This document shows positions 25,510 through 34,142 of a stretch of 39,260 bases of DNA, piece by piece. How positions within the stretch are numbered: position 1 is the stretch's first letter; the number at the start of each line of letters is the position of its first letter. Both the position numbers and the translations under genes were made by a program. The DNA lies in the NCBI GenBank assembly GCA_022769085.1, contig JALEKO010000001.1:85135-124394 (forward strand). The letters are read 5' to 3'. The notes below the pieces were generated by a model. It had not been told where the DNA came from. It saw nothing but the letters and a program-made list of their open reading frames with translations, and did no database searches. This DNA comes from Peptoniphilaceae bacterium (lineage in GTDB: Bacteria > Bacillota > Clostridia > Tissierellales > Peptoniphilaceae).

Positions 25510-26682
25510 ATGAATTATTTAGAACGTTCAAAACAACTTTATGAGAAAACGATTGGAAACAGAAGGTATCTTCATGAAAATGCTGAAGCAGGTCTTTATC
25601 TTCCAAAAACAAAAGCATTTGTAAAATCAAAACTTGAAGAATATGGATTAAATCCTAAAGAATGTGGTGAAGGTATTACTGCAACTTTAGGAAAAGGTGG
25701 GAAATGTATACTTTTAAGAGCAGATATGGATGCTCTTTCAATGCCAGAAGAAAGCGGGCTTGAATTTGCGTGCAAAAGTGGAGAAACAGCTCATGCGTGC
25801 GGACACGATTTACATACTGCATATCTTTTGACAGCTGCAAAAATGTTAAAAGAAAATGAGAAGGAATTAAAAGGAACTGTAAAATTTATGTTTCAACCAG
25901 CTGAAGAACTTTTTCTTGGTGGAAAAAATATGGTTGAAAATGGAATACTTGAAAATCCTAAAGTTGATGTTGCTATGGGGTTTCATATAATTCCTGGTAA
26001 ATTTCCAGTGAATATGATTATGTACAATAATGAAGGCACAATGATGTTTTCAAGCGATAATTTTAGAATAACAGTAAAGGGAAAGGGATCTCATGGTGCT
26101 GCTCCTCAACATTCAATTGACCCTATAAATATTGCTGTAAATATTTATAGTGCTCTTCAAGAACTTATTGCAAGAGAAGTTGACCCTTCACACGCATGCG
26201 TACTTACTATTGGTAAATTTAATTCTGGAAGTGCACTTAATGTAATTCCTGAAAAAGCGGTTTTAGAAGGAACTTTAAGGTGTAATAATAATGAATCTAG
26301 AGATAAACTTTTTAGGAGAATTCATGAAGTTACAGAAAGAATGGCAAAAGTATATAACGGCAAGGCAGAAGTTGAAATTTTAGCAAATACACCAATGTTA
26401 ATAAATGATAAAAATTTAAATGATGAAATGATTTCTTACATAAAAGATTTAAATCCAGATGTGATTTTGCAAAATGGTGTAGTTGCAAGTGCATCGGAAG
26501 ATTTTGCGGTTATTGCAAATCGAGTTCCTAGCGTATTTATGTATGTATCTGGAGGATTTAACGATGACAGGGGATTATATCCTGCACACAATCCAAAAGT
26601 GCAGTTTAATGAAGAGTCCTCTCTTTATGCACCAGCCTATTTTGCACACTGTGCAACAGAATGGCTTAAAAATAACAATTAG
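25510..26682 (+). CDS. M20-family metal-dependent amidohydrolase (N-acyl amino acid hydrolase type)
   Basis: Expected to split an amide bond in an N-acyl amino acid or small conjugate (hippuricase/aminoacylase group) in the cytoplasm. Metal-site blocks are LLRADMDAL (about residues 68-76), HACGHDLHTA (about 94-103), FMFQPAEE (about 126-133; catalytic glutamates), GFHI (about 157-160) and the SASEDFAV block near the C-terminus (about 325-332). The dimerisation domain between has GKGSHGAAPQHSIDP. The 390-residue length is normal. TTGGAGG precedes ATG. The MFS exporter gene follows after 9 bases, so the pair is probably one operon. Substrate unknown. Confidence 0.93.
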   Translation: MNYLERSKQLYEKTIGNRRYLHENAEAGLYLPKTKAFVKSKLEEYGLNPKECGEGITATLGKGGKCILLRADMDALSMPEESGLEFACKSGETAHACGHDLHTAYLLTAAKMLKENEKELKGTVKFMFQPAEELFLGGKNMVENGILENPKVDVAMGFHIIPGKFPVNMIMYNNEGTMMFSSDNFRITVKGKGSHGAAPQHSIDPINIAVNIYSALQELIAREVDPSHACVLTIGKFNSGSALNVIPEKAVLEGTLRCNNNESRDKLFRRIHEVTERMAKVYNGKAEVEILANTPMLINDKNLNDEMISYIKDLNPDVILQNGVVASASEDFAVIANRVPSVFMYVSGGFNDDRGLYPAHNPKVQFNEESSLYAPAYFAHCATEWLKNNN

Positions 26683-26691
26683 GAGGTTTTT

Positions 26692-28092
26692 ATGTCACAA
26701 CCTAGTATACTTTTATCTAAATCAAAAAGAATTATGGTTCAAATAGGATGTATTTGTTTAATACTTACAATTCAGATGTTTGGGCTTACTTTATCAACTC
26801 TTCAGTCTCCAATACTTAAAAGTATGAATGCAATGCAATATTTTTCTATTGTTTCTATAGTTACTTTTTTAGGGCTTTCAATAATGACTCCTATAGGTGG
26901 AAAATTAGGAGATCTTTTAGGCAGAAGAAATTTGGTATTTATTGCAGGAATTATTTGCACAATTAGTGGAATAGGTATTTCAATTTCACAATCAATAATA
27001 CCTTTTTTAATCTCTGTTCTATTTTTAGGAGTTGGAATGGGTTCTTTTATATCTGTTCCATACATACTTGCAAGAGAAGTAAATGAAGCAAAAGATGTTC
27101 CTAAAATAATGGGAATGCTTTCAAGTGCACTTGCAGGAGGAGGACTTTTAGGAGGGATAATTGCAGGATTTTTAGCAGATCTTGGATATTTAAGGCTTGG
27201 TATTTTAGTTCCTCTTATTCCTCTTATTTTAGGAGTTTTATTAATAGTTTTAAATTTACCAAATATAAAAAGAGAAGGAAAAGTAAGTATAGATGTTAAA
27301 GGAGTTATTCTCCTTGTAATTACAATTGTTTTAATACTTTTACCTTTAAATCTTGCAGGCAAAATGGGGTTATTAAATGTTAAAGTGATAGTTCCTTTAC
27401 TTATTGGAATATTATTCTTGTTTATATTTGTAAAGGCTGAAAATAAAGTTGAAGATCCAATTATACCAATGCATCTTTTTGAAAATAAAAGTTATGTGTT
27501 GCTTCTTGTTATAGGATTTATATGTTATTTCTATTTAAATACTATAAATATTTATGCGCCTTCAGCAGTAATAAATGTTTTGGGAAAATCAAAGGCTGCC
27601 GCAGGTTCTTTACAACTTGCAAGAACAATTTTAACAATTGTTCTACCAGTATTTGTAGGAACATGGATTTCAAAGAGAAAATCGAATTATTGGAGAGCAA
27701 TGATAATAGCTACACTTTTTGTCGCAATTCCAATGATTGGACTTTCATTTACTTCTCAAAATACAAGCCTTATATTTTATATCGTAATGATATCAATTAC
27801 AGGAATTGCAGAAAGCTTTAGAGCAGTTTCAATTACTCCTAGTGCACAAAGTTATCTTGATTCAAAAGATTTAGGAGTTGGAACATCGCTTTTAAACTTT
27901 ATAAATACACTTTCAGGTTTAATAGCTGCTCTTGTTTTTGGAATGGTTTATGACTTAAAAACAAAGGCAAATCCACAGGATGTTATAAATATAATGCATG
28001 GTGTAAATCTTGTTTATTTAACAGCCGCTATTGTAACGGCATTTGGTCTTATAATAGTTATTTTTGCAGTTAAAAAACTCTTTAAAGATTAA
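26692..28092 (+). CDS. MFS transporter, EmrB/QacA (DHA2) type
   Basis: A proton-driven membrane transporter of 466 residues with 12-14 membrane segments. The MFS motif between the second and third segments reads GGKLGDLLGRRN (about 64-75), and GAGGGLLGGIIAGFLADLG (from about residue 143, seen as LAGGGLLGGI) is in the position of the antiporter motif. Family sequence suggests export of drugs or metabolites, but import is also found. The AGGAGG ribosome binding site directly follows the amidohydrolase stop. Co-transcription suggests it moves the substrate or product of that enzyme, which is inference. A terminator follows. Confidence 0.88.
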   Translation: MSQPSILLSKSKRIMVQIGCICLILTIQMFGLTLSTLQSPILKSMNAMQYFSIVSIVTFLGLSIMTPIGGKLGDLLGRRNLVFIAGIICTISGIGISISQSIIPFLISVLFLGVGMGSFISVPYILAREVNEAKDVPKIMGMLSSALAGGGLLGGIIAGFLADLGYLRLGILVPLIPLILGVLLIVLNLPNIKREGKVSIDVKGVILLVITIVLILLPLNLAGKMGLLNVKVIVPLLIGILFLFIFVKAENKVEDPIIPMHLFENKSYVLLLVIGFICYFYLNTINIYAPSAVINVLGKSKAAAGSLQLARTILTIVLPVFVGTWISKRKSNYWRAMIIATLFVAIPMIGLSFTSQNTSLIFYIVMISITGIAESFRAVSITPSAQSYLDSKDLGVGTSLLNFINTLSGLIAALVFGMVYDLKTKANPQDVINIMHGVNLVYLTAAIVTAFGLIIVIFAVKKLFKD

Positions 28093-28097
28093 AACTT

Positions 28098-28132
28098 AAA
28101 AAGATATGGGTAAAATTACTCATATCTTTTTT
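28098..28132 (+). terminator. Rho-independent terminator after the MFS gene
   Basis: A-rich left arm AAAAAGATATGGGTA pairs with TACTCATATCTTTTT (one G-T pair), followed by more T residues. Confidence 0.85.
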
Positions 28133-28234
28133 TATGAATTATATTTTTAAACTGATAATTTATTTTAATTTTTAAAATTATAAAAACGAATTCACTAGTT
28201 ATTTTCTTAATAGAAAGTAGTTTTAAAATAAATA

Positions 28235-28243
28235 TGATATAAT
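28235..28243 (+). promoter_or_regulatory. Extended -10 promoter element for nagB
   Basis: TGATATAAT is a perfect -10 with the TG extension, about 45 bases before the nagB start. No good -35 is seen, which is common for extended -10 promoters. Confidence 0.5.
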
Positions 28244-28288
28244 ATTTTAAAGATAAAAAGAATTGAAAATAATGAAAGAAGGAGAGAT

Positions 28289-29011
28289 ATGAAATTTAAA
28301 GTACTTGAAAACTACGATGAAATGAGTGAATATGCATCTGAAATAATTAAAGATGTGATAAAAAATAATGCAAATCCAAAACTTGGCCTTGCAACAGGAT
28401 CTACTCCTATCGGGACATACAAGAAGCTTGTTAAAGCATATGAAGATGGAGAAATAGATTTTTCAAACACAAAAACAGTGAATTTGGACGAATATGTAGG
28501 AATTGATATTGAAAATACTCAAAGTTACAGATTTTTCATGAATGATAATTTATTTGATCACGTAAATATTGATAAAAACAATACGAATGTTCCAAGAGCA
28601 GATCTTAAACCTTTAGATGCGGTAAAAGAATATAATAAACTTCTTGATAATTTTGGAAGAAGACATTTACAGTTATTGGGAGCAGGTCCAAATGGTCATA
28701 TTGCTTTTAATGAGCCTTCCAAAGCTTTAAATGCTAGAACTAGTATTGTAAATTTAAAAGAAGAAACTATAAATGCAAATTCAAGATTTTTCAATTCGAT
28801 TGATGATGTTCCAAAACAAGCTGTTTCAATGGGACTTGTAGATATATTTGATGCTGATACTTTACTTGTGCTAGCAAGTGGAAAAAATAAACATTTTGTT
28901 GTTGATAAATTTTTAAATTCAAATGAAATTGATCCACAATTTCCACTTAGCTTTATAAAACTTCATGCAAATGCGATTTTTTTAGTTGATAAAGAAGCAT
29001 ATGAAGGATAA
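28289..29011 (+). CDS. nagB: Glucosamine-6-phosphate deaminase
   Basis: Converts glucosamine-6-phosphate to fructose-6-phosphate and ammonia, in amino sugar use. At 240 residues it is the short Gram-positive form. Blocks: GLATGSTPIGTY (about residues 34-45), TVNLDEYVGI (about 63-72, proton-transfer Asp67) and GAGPNGHIAFNEPS (about 130-143, with catalytic His and Glu). The Asn before GHI, where E. coli has Asp, also occurs in the Bacillus enzyme and is not a defect. AAGGAGAG precedes ATG. The DNA-repair gene follows after 10 bases, so the two are probably co-transcribed. Confidence 0.96.
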   Translation: MKFKVLENYDEMSEYASEIIKDVIKNNANPKLGLATGSTPIGTYKKLVKAYEDGEIDFSNTKTVNLDEYVGIDIENTQSYRFFMNDNLFDHVNIDKNNTNVPRADLKPLDAVKEYNKLLDNFGRRHLQLLGAGPNGHIAFNEPSKALNARTSIVNLKEETINANSRFFNSIDDVPKQAVSMGLVDIFDADTLLVLASGKNKHFVVDKFLNSNEIDPQFPLSFIKLHANAIFLVDKEAYEG

Positions 29012-29021
29012 TTTAAAATAA

Positions 29022-29498
29022 ATGAAGTCAATTTATTCTTCTGATATTGGTGACTTAATTATTTTTGCAGACTTAAAAATAGATGGAATCTATTTTGCAA
29101 ATCAGAAGAATTTGCCAAAAGAAATGTGCAAAAATGAAAAAAATTTTGAAAATAAAATAATAAGAGAATGTAAAATTTGGCTTGATGATTATTTTAATGG
29201 AATTATACCAGAAAATAAATTAGAAATAAATTTCACATGTAGTAGACTTCAAAAAAAAGTATATGAAAAAACATTAGAAATTCCTTTTGGGGAAACTTTA
29301 AGTTATAAAAGTTTATCATTAAATGTTTTTAACGATGTAAATCATTCTAGATTTGTTGCAAATACACTCGCAAAAAATAAATTTATAATTGTAGTTCCAT
29401 GTCATAGAGTGATTTCTTCAAAAGGAGAACTTAGAGGATATTTGGCAGGAGTTAATAAAAAAAGATTTCTATTGGAACATGAAAGAAAATTTAGATAA
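29022..29498 (+). CDS. ogt: Methylated-DNA-protein-cysteine methyltransferase
   Basis: Suicide DNA-repair enzyme that takes the alkyl group from O6-alkylguanine onto its own cysteine. The active site block VVPCHRVISSKGELRGYLAG (about residues 124-143) gives Cys127 as acceptor; upstream, IPFGETLSYKSL is the helix-turn-helix entry. The 158-residue length fits Ogt. ATG lies 10 bases after nagB; no strong ribosome binding site is seen (AGGATAATTTAAA), which suggests coupling to nagB. A terminator follows. Confidence 0.94.
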   Translation: MKSIYSSDIGDLIIFADLKIDGIYFANQKNLPKEMCKNEKNFENKIIRECKIWLDDYFNGIIPENKLEINFTCSRLQKKVYEKTLEIPFGETLSYKSLSLNVFNDVNHSRFVANTLAKNKFIIVVPCHRVISSKGELRGYLAGVNKKRFLLEHERKFR

Positions 29499-29545
29499 GA
29501 TATTTTTGTTTTTATATTTGTTAAAAAGATTTAAAATTTATTTTC

Positions 29546-29576
29546 AAAAAAAGTGCGGAGATTTCCGCACTTTTTT
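29546..29576. terminator. Bidirectional terminator between ogt and thiT
   Basis: Stem GTGCGGA / TCCGCAC with a four-base loop GATT, A run on the left, T run on the right, located between convergent genes. Confidence 0.95.
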
Positions 29577-29587
29577 AAGTTAATATA

Positions 29588-30136
29588 TTATTTCCGATTT
29601 AAAAGTTTCTTTAATCTATTAAATATAAGTGAATAAACTACAATTACAATAATCATATCGACAATTAAATAACTGTAATTATATGCTAAATTATAAGTCC
29701 AAAATACTTTAAACCCTGCAGCTTGTGCAACTTCCATATCATACCAGAATAAAAATCCGCTTATTACACTGAAAACTCCTCTGAAAAAGTATGCTAAAAC
29801 TATTGAAGGAATATAATTTTTAAGTTTATTTCCATTTCCAAATTTAATTCCAGAAAGTCCCATCATTGAATAAGCTAAAATATAATCTACAATTGCCTGT
29901 TGAGGATATATAATGTATCCTCCTATCATCATATCAACAAGACCGTAAACTGCAGAAACTAAAATTCCTTTTTTCCAACCCCATCTTGTCGAAAAAACTA
30001 TAAGTGGAAGCATTGAAACTAATGTTATACTTCCTCCAAAAGGCATTTCAAAAAATTTGATAAAACTTAGTATTTTTGCAAGAGCAATACATATTCCTGC
30101 TTCAACTATAACTTTGGTGTTATTACTTTTTTCCAT
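29588..30136 (-). CDS. thiT: Thiamine ECF transporter S component ThiT
   Basis: Membrane substrate-binding subunit of the energy-coupling-factor importer for thiamine. The protein is 182 residues with about six membrane helices and the family signature FFEMPFGGSITLVSMLPL (about residues 27-44), then RWGWKKGILVSAVYGLVDMM. Aromatic residues WYDMEVAQ and YNLAYNYSYL near the end match the thiamine pocket region. The gene is preceded by a TPP riboswitch, which confirms the ligand. I start at ATG 30136, six bases after AAGGAG; the ATG at 30142 touches that ribosome binding site. The shared ECF energising subunits must be encoded elsewhere. Confidence 0.95.
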   Translation of the reverse strand: MEKSNNTKVIVEAGICIALAKILSFIKFFEMPFGGSITLVSMLPLIVFSTRWGWKKGILVSAVYGLVDMMIGGYIIYPQQAIVDYILAYSMMGLSGIKFGNGNKLKNYIPSIVLAYFFRGVFSVISGFLFWYDMEVAQAAGFKVFWTYNLAYNYSYLIVDMIIVIVVYSLIFNRLKKLLNRK

Positions 30137-30162
30137 TTTCATCTCCTTAAATGGAAAGCAAT

Positions 30163-30184
30163 AAAAAAGACCGCAAAAGCGATC
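30163..30184 (-). terminator. Attenuator terminator of the TPP riboswitch
   Basis: On the minus strand GATCGC, a TTTT loop and GCGGTC form a short stem followed by TTTTTT, between the aptamer and the thiT start. It is the likely transcription-stop platform when TPP is bound. Confidence 0.85.
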
Positions 30185-30194
30185 GAATAAAAAA

Positions 30195-30273
30195 TCACTT
30201 TCCTACGCTATTACTATATAGATCAGGTACAAGGGTCAGGTTTTACCTTCTCAGCCAAAAGCTCCCCTAGTGA
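30195..30273 (-). promoter_or_regulatory. TPP (Thi-box) riboswitch controlling thiT
   Basis: Read on the minus strand, the segment has the conserved Thi-box parts in order: GGGGAGC, GGCTGAGAAGG, CCTGACCC, TACCTGATC and GCGTAGGAAAGTG. The ends TCACT and AGTGA pair as helix P1. With the following terminator it should stop transcription of thiT when thiamine pyrophosphate is plentiful. Confidence 0.95.
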
Positions 30274-30294
30274 AATATATTAACTTATAAAATA

Positions 30295-30323
30295 ATGATA
30301 TTATATTATATATGCTTTGTCAA
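30295..30323 (-). promoter_or_regulatory. Sigma-A promoter for the riboswitch-thiT transcript
   Basis: On the minus strand TTGACA (30323-30318) and TATCAT (30300-30295) are 17 bases apart, about 20-25 bases before the aptamer. Confidence 0.7.
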
Positions 30324-30370
30324 TGGAAAAATAAGCTTTTTTAAGGTTTAATACTTTTGTGGAGGAAAAA

Positions 30371-31276
30371 ATGAAAAAGATACTGTTTTTATATAATCCC
30401 AAAAGTGGAAAGGGTTCAATTAAAGAAAAAATTTCTGATATATTGGAATATTATTCATCAAAAAATATTTTAACAACAGTTTATGCAACTCAGGATGTTG
30501 GTGATGGAAGAGAAAAAATACAAGAAATAGGAAAAGACTATGACTTTATTGTAGTATCTGGAGGAGATGGAACACTTGATGAAATAATAAGTGGAGCATT
30601 AAAAAGTGATCTCAACCCTACAATAGGTTATATTCCAACAGGCTCCACAAATGATTTTGCAACAACTCTTGAAATTCCATCTGATAATTTGCAAAGAGCT
30701 GTTTTTTTAAGTATAGAAGGAAATACCGAAAGTATAGATATAGGAAAACTTGATGATAAATATTTTGTATATGTTGCAGCTTTTGGATCATTTGCTGATA
30801 TAAGTTATGAAACAGATCAGGGAATGAAAAATATTTTTGGGCATGCTGCATATATTTTAGAAGGATTAAAAACCCTTACAAATCTTGTTACATATAATTT
30901 AGATATAGATATTGACGGTGAAATAATAAAAGATGAATTTATTCTTGGAATGATAACAAATACGGTTTCTGTTGGTGGATTTAAAGGGATTATATCAAAA
31001 GAAGTTGAACTTTCAGATGGAAAATTTGAAATTACGCTTATTAAAAAGCCAAAAAATATAATGGATTTTAATAAAATAATAACTTCTTTGGGCTCTGATA
31101 ATAAAGATGATGAACTTATAATTACAAGAAAAGGAACAAATATAAAAATTTCATCAGATAAAAAAATAAAATGGACACTTGACGGAGAGTATGGAGGAAG
31201 CGAAAAAAATTCTGAAATACAGATAGTTAATAAAGCAATAAAAATAAATACAGGAATAAATATTAAAAATAATTGA
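30371..31276 (+). CDS. Diacylglycerol/lipid kinase, DgkB/YegS family
   Basis: Phosphorylates a lipid such as diacylglycerol at the inner membrane face, returning it to phospholipid synthesis. Blocks: LYNPKSGKGS (residues 6-15), VVSGGDGTLDEII (about 61-73, ATP site), GYIPTGSTNDFATTL (about 86-100) and the C-terminal WTLDGEYGG (about 276-284), which matches the usual DGE block. 301 residues is normal. I begin at ATG 30371, five bases after GGAGG; the GTG at 30359 lies before that site. The gene is divergent from thiT. The stop codon lies inside the promoter of the following gene. Confidence 0.93.
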   Translation: MKKILFLYNPKSGKGSIKEKISDILEYYSSKNILTTVYATQDVGDGREKIQEIGKDYDFIVVSGGDGTLDEIISGALKSDLNPTIGYIPTGSTNDFATTLEIPSDNLQRAVFLSIEGNTESIDIGKLDDKYFVYVAAFGSFADISYETDQGMKNIFGHAAYILEGLKTLTNLVTYNLDIDIDGEIIKDEFILGMITNTVSVGGFKGIISKEVELSDGKFEITLIKKPKNIMDFNKIITSLGSDNKDDELIITRKGTNIKISSDKKIKWTLDGEYGGSEKNSEIQIVNKAIKINTGINIKNN

Positions 31277-31300
31277 CATACTATTGTATGAAAGTATAAT
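31273..31300 (+). promoter_or_regulatory. Consensus sigma-A promoter for the CarD-like gene
   Basis: Perfect TTGACA (31273-31278) and perfect TATAAT (31295-31300) with a 16-base spacer. The -35 overlaps the stop codon of the lipid kinase gene. Transcription would begin about 50 bases before the CarD-like start and may continue through the next operon. Confidence 0.85.
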
Positions 31301-31358
31301 TAAAATTTTGCGTATTTATCTCAAAAACAGTAAAATTAAATTAGAACAGGAGGTAAAT

Positions 31359-31838
31359 ATGTTTAGAGTAGGCGACAAGATAGTTTATCCTTTACACGGT
31401 GCTGGAATTATTGATGCAGTTGAAACAAAGGAAATATTGGGTGAAGAGAAAATTTATTTCATTTTAAAAATGCCTATCGGTAATATGAAAATTTCAATAC
31501 CTCAAAATAATATCAATAAAATGAATATTAGAGAGGTTATACCTAAAGAAGAAGGCGATGAAGTTTTAAAAATATTAAATGGTCCATCATCAGAAATAAA
31601 TCAGAATTGGAACCAGAGGTACAGAGAAAATCAGGAAATTCTAAAAACTGGTGATATTTTTAAAATTGCCGAAATAGTAAGGGACTTGAGCGCCTTTGAT
31701 GAGCATAAAGGGCTTTCCACAACTGAAAAAAAATTGTTGAATCAAGCAAAAAGAATTGTCATAAGTGAGCTTGTACTAGCAGATTCGATAAGTAGTGAAG
31801 ATGCAGAAAAACTTTTAAATGAGGCTTGTGGCATGTGA
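31359..31838 (+). CDS. CarD/CdnL-family RNA polymerase-binding regulator
   Basis: Binds the RNA polymerase beta subunit and stabilises the open promoter complex. The N-terminal Tudor-like interaction domain is clear: MFRVGDKIVYPLHGAGIID at residues 1-19, then ILGEEKIYFILKMPIGNMKI (about 27-46). The C-terminal half (about 70-159) is helical and charged, with DLSAFDEHKGLSTTEKKLL and the LADSISSEDAEKLL end, the DNA-contact region. Length 159 fits. The start ATG has AGGAGG seven bases upstream; the longer open frame from 31284 includes promoter sequence and is rejected. It has a consensus promoter of its own. The next gene follows after 11 bases. Confidence 0.92.
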   Translation: MFRVGDKIVYPLHGAGIIDAVETKEILGEEKIYFILKMPIGNMKISIPQNNINKMNIREVIPKEEGDEVLKILNGPSSEINQNWNQRYRENQEILKTGDIFKIAEIVRDLSAFDEHKGLSTTEKKLLNQAKRIVISELVLADSISSEDAEKLLNEACGM

Positions 31839-31849
31839 TAGGAGAATAT

Positions 31850-32965
31850 ATGAAAAAAATTACAAGAGTTCTGATAAGTCTAATCGGAATACCTCTTGGA
31901 ATAGGAATTGCATGGGCAGTTGTTCTATTATCTGGTTTTAGAACAAATAGTACATTAACTGCCCTATTTCCATTTTTTCTTGGAGGAATTTTAGGATTTG
32001 TTATACTTTTTTTAATTTCAAATTTTTTAACAGAATTTATTTACGATTTGATAAAAAGAGCTGAAAATAAACTTGATGAGATACCCACAATTGATGTATT
32101 AACTGGAACTTTGGGAGTTATTTTAGGTTTAATTTTGGCATTTTTTATTACACGTCCTTTTTCTGAATTAAGCATACCATTGCTTGGGAATACCGTTTTT
32201 GTATTTTTATCTGTTATCATTTATTTATTTTTAGGTATTCTAGGTTGGAGGACTGCTGTAAGAGCAAAACCTGATATTAGGAATTTCTTTACTAAAATAG
32301 TTTCTGGCAATATTGAAAAAAGAAGTGAAAAAAAAGATAAAATTAAAGAAAAAATCAAAAAAAATTTACATGATACTGTAAAACCTAAAATATTAGATAC
32401 ATCTGTAATTATAGATGGAAGAATACTTGATATGATTAATGCTGGTTTTATAGAAGGAAAACTTATAGTTCCGGAATTTGTTTTAGAAGAGCTTCAACAT
32501 ATTGCAGACAGCAGCGATGATCTTAAAAGGCAAAGAGGAAGAAGAGGACTTGATATTATAAATGAAATAAAAAATTCGGATAAAATAAAAGTTCAAATTA
32601 CAAATAAAGATTATAAAGATATAAAAGAAGTTGATATAAAACTTCTTAAAATGGCTAAAGATTTAGATGCAAAAGTATTTACAAATGATTATAATTTAAA
32701 TAAAGTTGCAGATGTTCAAGATATAGAAGTTTTAAATATTAATGATCTTGTAAATGCACTTAAAGCCGTTGTGCTTGCAGGAGAAACTATGGATGTTTCG
32801 ATAATAAAGGCTGGAAAAGAGAAGGGTCAAGGAATAGGCTATCTTGATGATGGAACTATGATAGTTGTTGAAGATGGTGAAAAGTACATTGGAAAAACGG
32901 TTAAAGTTACAGTTACAAGTGTGCTTCAGACATCTGCAGGAAAGATGATTTTTGTAAAACCATAG
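31850..32965 (+). CDS. Membrane PIN-TRAM domain protein, YacL type
   Basis: Membrane-bound putative RNase of 371 residues. Residues 1 to about 140 hold four hydrophobic segments. The PIN nuclease domain (about 181-295) has the acidic residues in ILDTSVIIDGRILD, FVLEELQHIADSSDDLKRQRGRRGLD and VFTNDYNLNKVA. The TRAM RNA-binding domain is at about 310-371 (GKEKGQGIGYLDDGTMIVVE). I start at ATG 31850 after TAGGAGA; the TTG frame from 31826 begins within the CarD-like gene. The order CarD-like, PIN-TRAM, ispD, ispF is also common in other Firmicutes, from general knowledge. The cellular RNA target is unknown. Confidence 0.92.
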   Translation: MKKITRVLISLIGIPLGIGIAWAVVLLSGFRTNSTLTALFPFFLGGILGFVILFLISNFLTEFIYDLIKRAENKLDEIPTIDVLTGTLGVILGLILAFFITRPFSELSIPLLGNTVFVFLSVIIYLFLGILGWRTAVRAKPDIRNFFTKIVSGNIEKRSEKKDKIKEKIKKNLHDTVKPKILDTSVIIDGRILDMINAGFIEGKLIVPEFVLEELQHIADSSDDLKRQRGRRGLDIINEIKNSDKIKVQITNKDYKDIKEVDIKLLKMAKDLDAKVFTNDYNLNKVADVQDIEVLNINDLVNALKAVVLAGETMDVSIIKAGKEKGQGIGYLDDGTMIVVEDGEKYIGKTVKVTVTSVLQTSAGKMIFVKP

Positions 32966-32967
32966 AT

Positions 32968-33669
32968 ATGTTTGATAATAAAAAAGTTACGGCTGTAATT
33001 ACAGCTGCAGGAAACGGTTCAAGAATGAATTCAGATGTCAATAAGCCATTTATAAAAATTATGGGAAAGATGATAATTGAAATCACCCTTGATAAAATAA
33101 ATTCCATTGACGAAATAGACGATATTATTTTAGTTATAAGAAAAAGTGATGAAAAAAATATAAAAAACATTTTAAAAAAATATGACAAAAAAATAAAAGT
33201 GGTTTATGGAGGCTCAACTAGGGAATTATCTACATTTAACGGATTAAAAGAAGTTGATCCTGATACTGAAATTGTGCTTACTCATGATGGAGTAAGGCCG
33301 TTAGTAAATCCAGATACTATAAGAAAAGTTCTTAAAGAAATGAAAAATTATAAAGCAGCAATTGTAGGTGTAAAATCAAAAGATACAGTTAAAGTTGTTA
33401 AAGACGATAAAACAGTAGATTTTACCCCTCCAAGGGAGTTTGTATATAACATTCAAACCCCTCAGGTTTTTGATAGAAAAACATTAGAAGAACTATATGA
33501 AAAATATGTTGAAGAAGATATTACAATAACAGATGATTCATCTCTTTTTGAAGTATTTCAGGTTTTTGATGTGCCAGTAAAAGTTGTTGAAGGGGAGTAT
33601 TCAAATATTAAGCTTACAACAGTTGAAGATGTAGTATATGCAATTGAGCTATTAAAGAGGGATTTATGA
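32968..33669 (+). CDS. ispD: 2-C-methyl-D-erythritol 4-phosphate cytidylyltransferase
   Basis: Third step of the MEP isoprenoid pathway: joins CMP to methylerythritol phosphate. The N-terminal nucleotide loop is ITAAGNGSRMNSDVNKPF (residues 11-28; the lysine in NKP is conserved). Other blocks: VVYGGSTRELSTFNGL (about 73-88), LTHDGVRPLV (about 97-106), GVKSKDTVKVV (about 133-143), IQTPQVF (about 159-165) and TDDSSLFE. 233 residues is normal. It starts two bases after the PIN-TRAM stop and overlaps ispF by four bases (ATGA), so translation is coupled. Isoprenoid supply also provides the undecaprenyl carrier used by the polymer operon. Confidence 0.95.
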   Translation: MFDNKKVTAVITAAGNGSRMNSDVNKPFIKIMGKMIIEITLDKINSIDEIDDIILVIRKSDEKNIKNILKKYDKKIKVVYGGSTRELSTFNGLKEVDPDTEIVLTHDGVRPLVNPDTIRKVLKEMKNYKAAIVGVKSKDTVKVVKDDKTVDFTPPREFVYNIQTPQVFDRKTLEELYEKYVEEDITITDDSSLFEVFQVFDVPVKVVEGEYSNIKLTTVEDVVYAIELLKRDL

Positions 33670-34142
33670 GAATAGGAATAGGTTATGATGTTCATAGGCT
33701 TGTTGAAGGAAGAGAACTTATTTTAGCAGGAGTGAAATTTGAAAGTAAATATGGTCTTTTAGGTCATTCTGATGCCGACGTACTTACACATGCAGTTATG
33801 GATTCAATTCTTGGTGCATTAAATAAAGGGGATATAGGAAAGCTCTTTCCAGATACAGACCCCAAATATAAAGGAATTTATTCTATTGAACTTTTAAATA
33901 AAGTAGTTAAAATAATGGAGGAAGAAGGTTACACTATAGGTAATCTTGATACGGTTATAATTTGTGAAAGGCCTAAAATTGCACCAAAATCAAAGCAAAT
34001 GCAGGAGGTTTTGGCAAAAGCTTTGAAAACCAATGTAGAAAATGTTTCAATCAAAGCTTCAACTTCTGAAAAACTTGGATTTATGGGAAGAGAAGAGGGA
34101 ATAGAGGCAAGAGCCGTAGTTTTATTAAAGGAGAAAGAATGA
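33666..34142 (+). CDS. ispF: 2-C-methyl-D-erythritol 2,4-cyclodiphosphate synthase
   Basis: Fifth MEP pathway step, forming the cyclic diphosphate. Zinc-site residues are in GYDVHRL (Asp8, His10) and the following [15 protein letters not shown] (His about 38). [29 protein letters not shown] and the C-terminal [18 protein letters not shown] are family blocks. 158 residues is the usual size. Both ends overlap neighbours by four bases (ispD and metK), giving a tightly coupled set. All expected residues look intact. Confidence 0.96.
   Translation: MRIGIGYDVHRLVEGRELILAGVKFESKYGLLGHSDADVLTHAVMDSILGALNKGDIGKLFPDTDPKYKGIYSIELLNKVVKIMEEEGYTIGNLDTVIICERPKIAPKSKQMQEVLAKALKTNVENVSIKASTSEKLGFMGREEGIEARAVVLLKEKE

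Noticed and set aside
26802-27362. 186-codon minus-strand frame opposite the MFS gene
   Set aside because: Composition is that of a shadow frame, and the plus strand encodes a clear transporter.
28289-29011. Asn in place of the E. coli catalytic Asp before GHIAFNE in NagB
   Set aside because: The short Bacillus-type enzymes have Asn at the same place, so it is a subfamily feature and not a sign of inactivation.
31284-31358. Longer N-terminus for the CarD-like protein
   Set aside because: These codons cover the -10 promoter element, and the family start MFRVGDK has a strong ribosome binding site.
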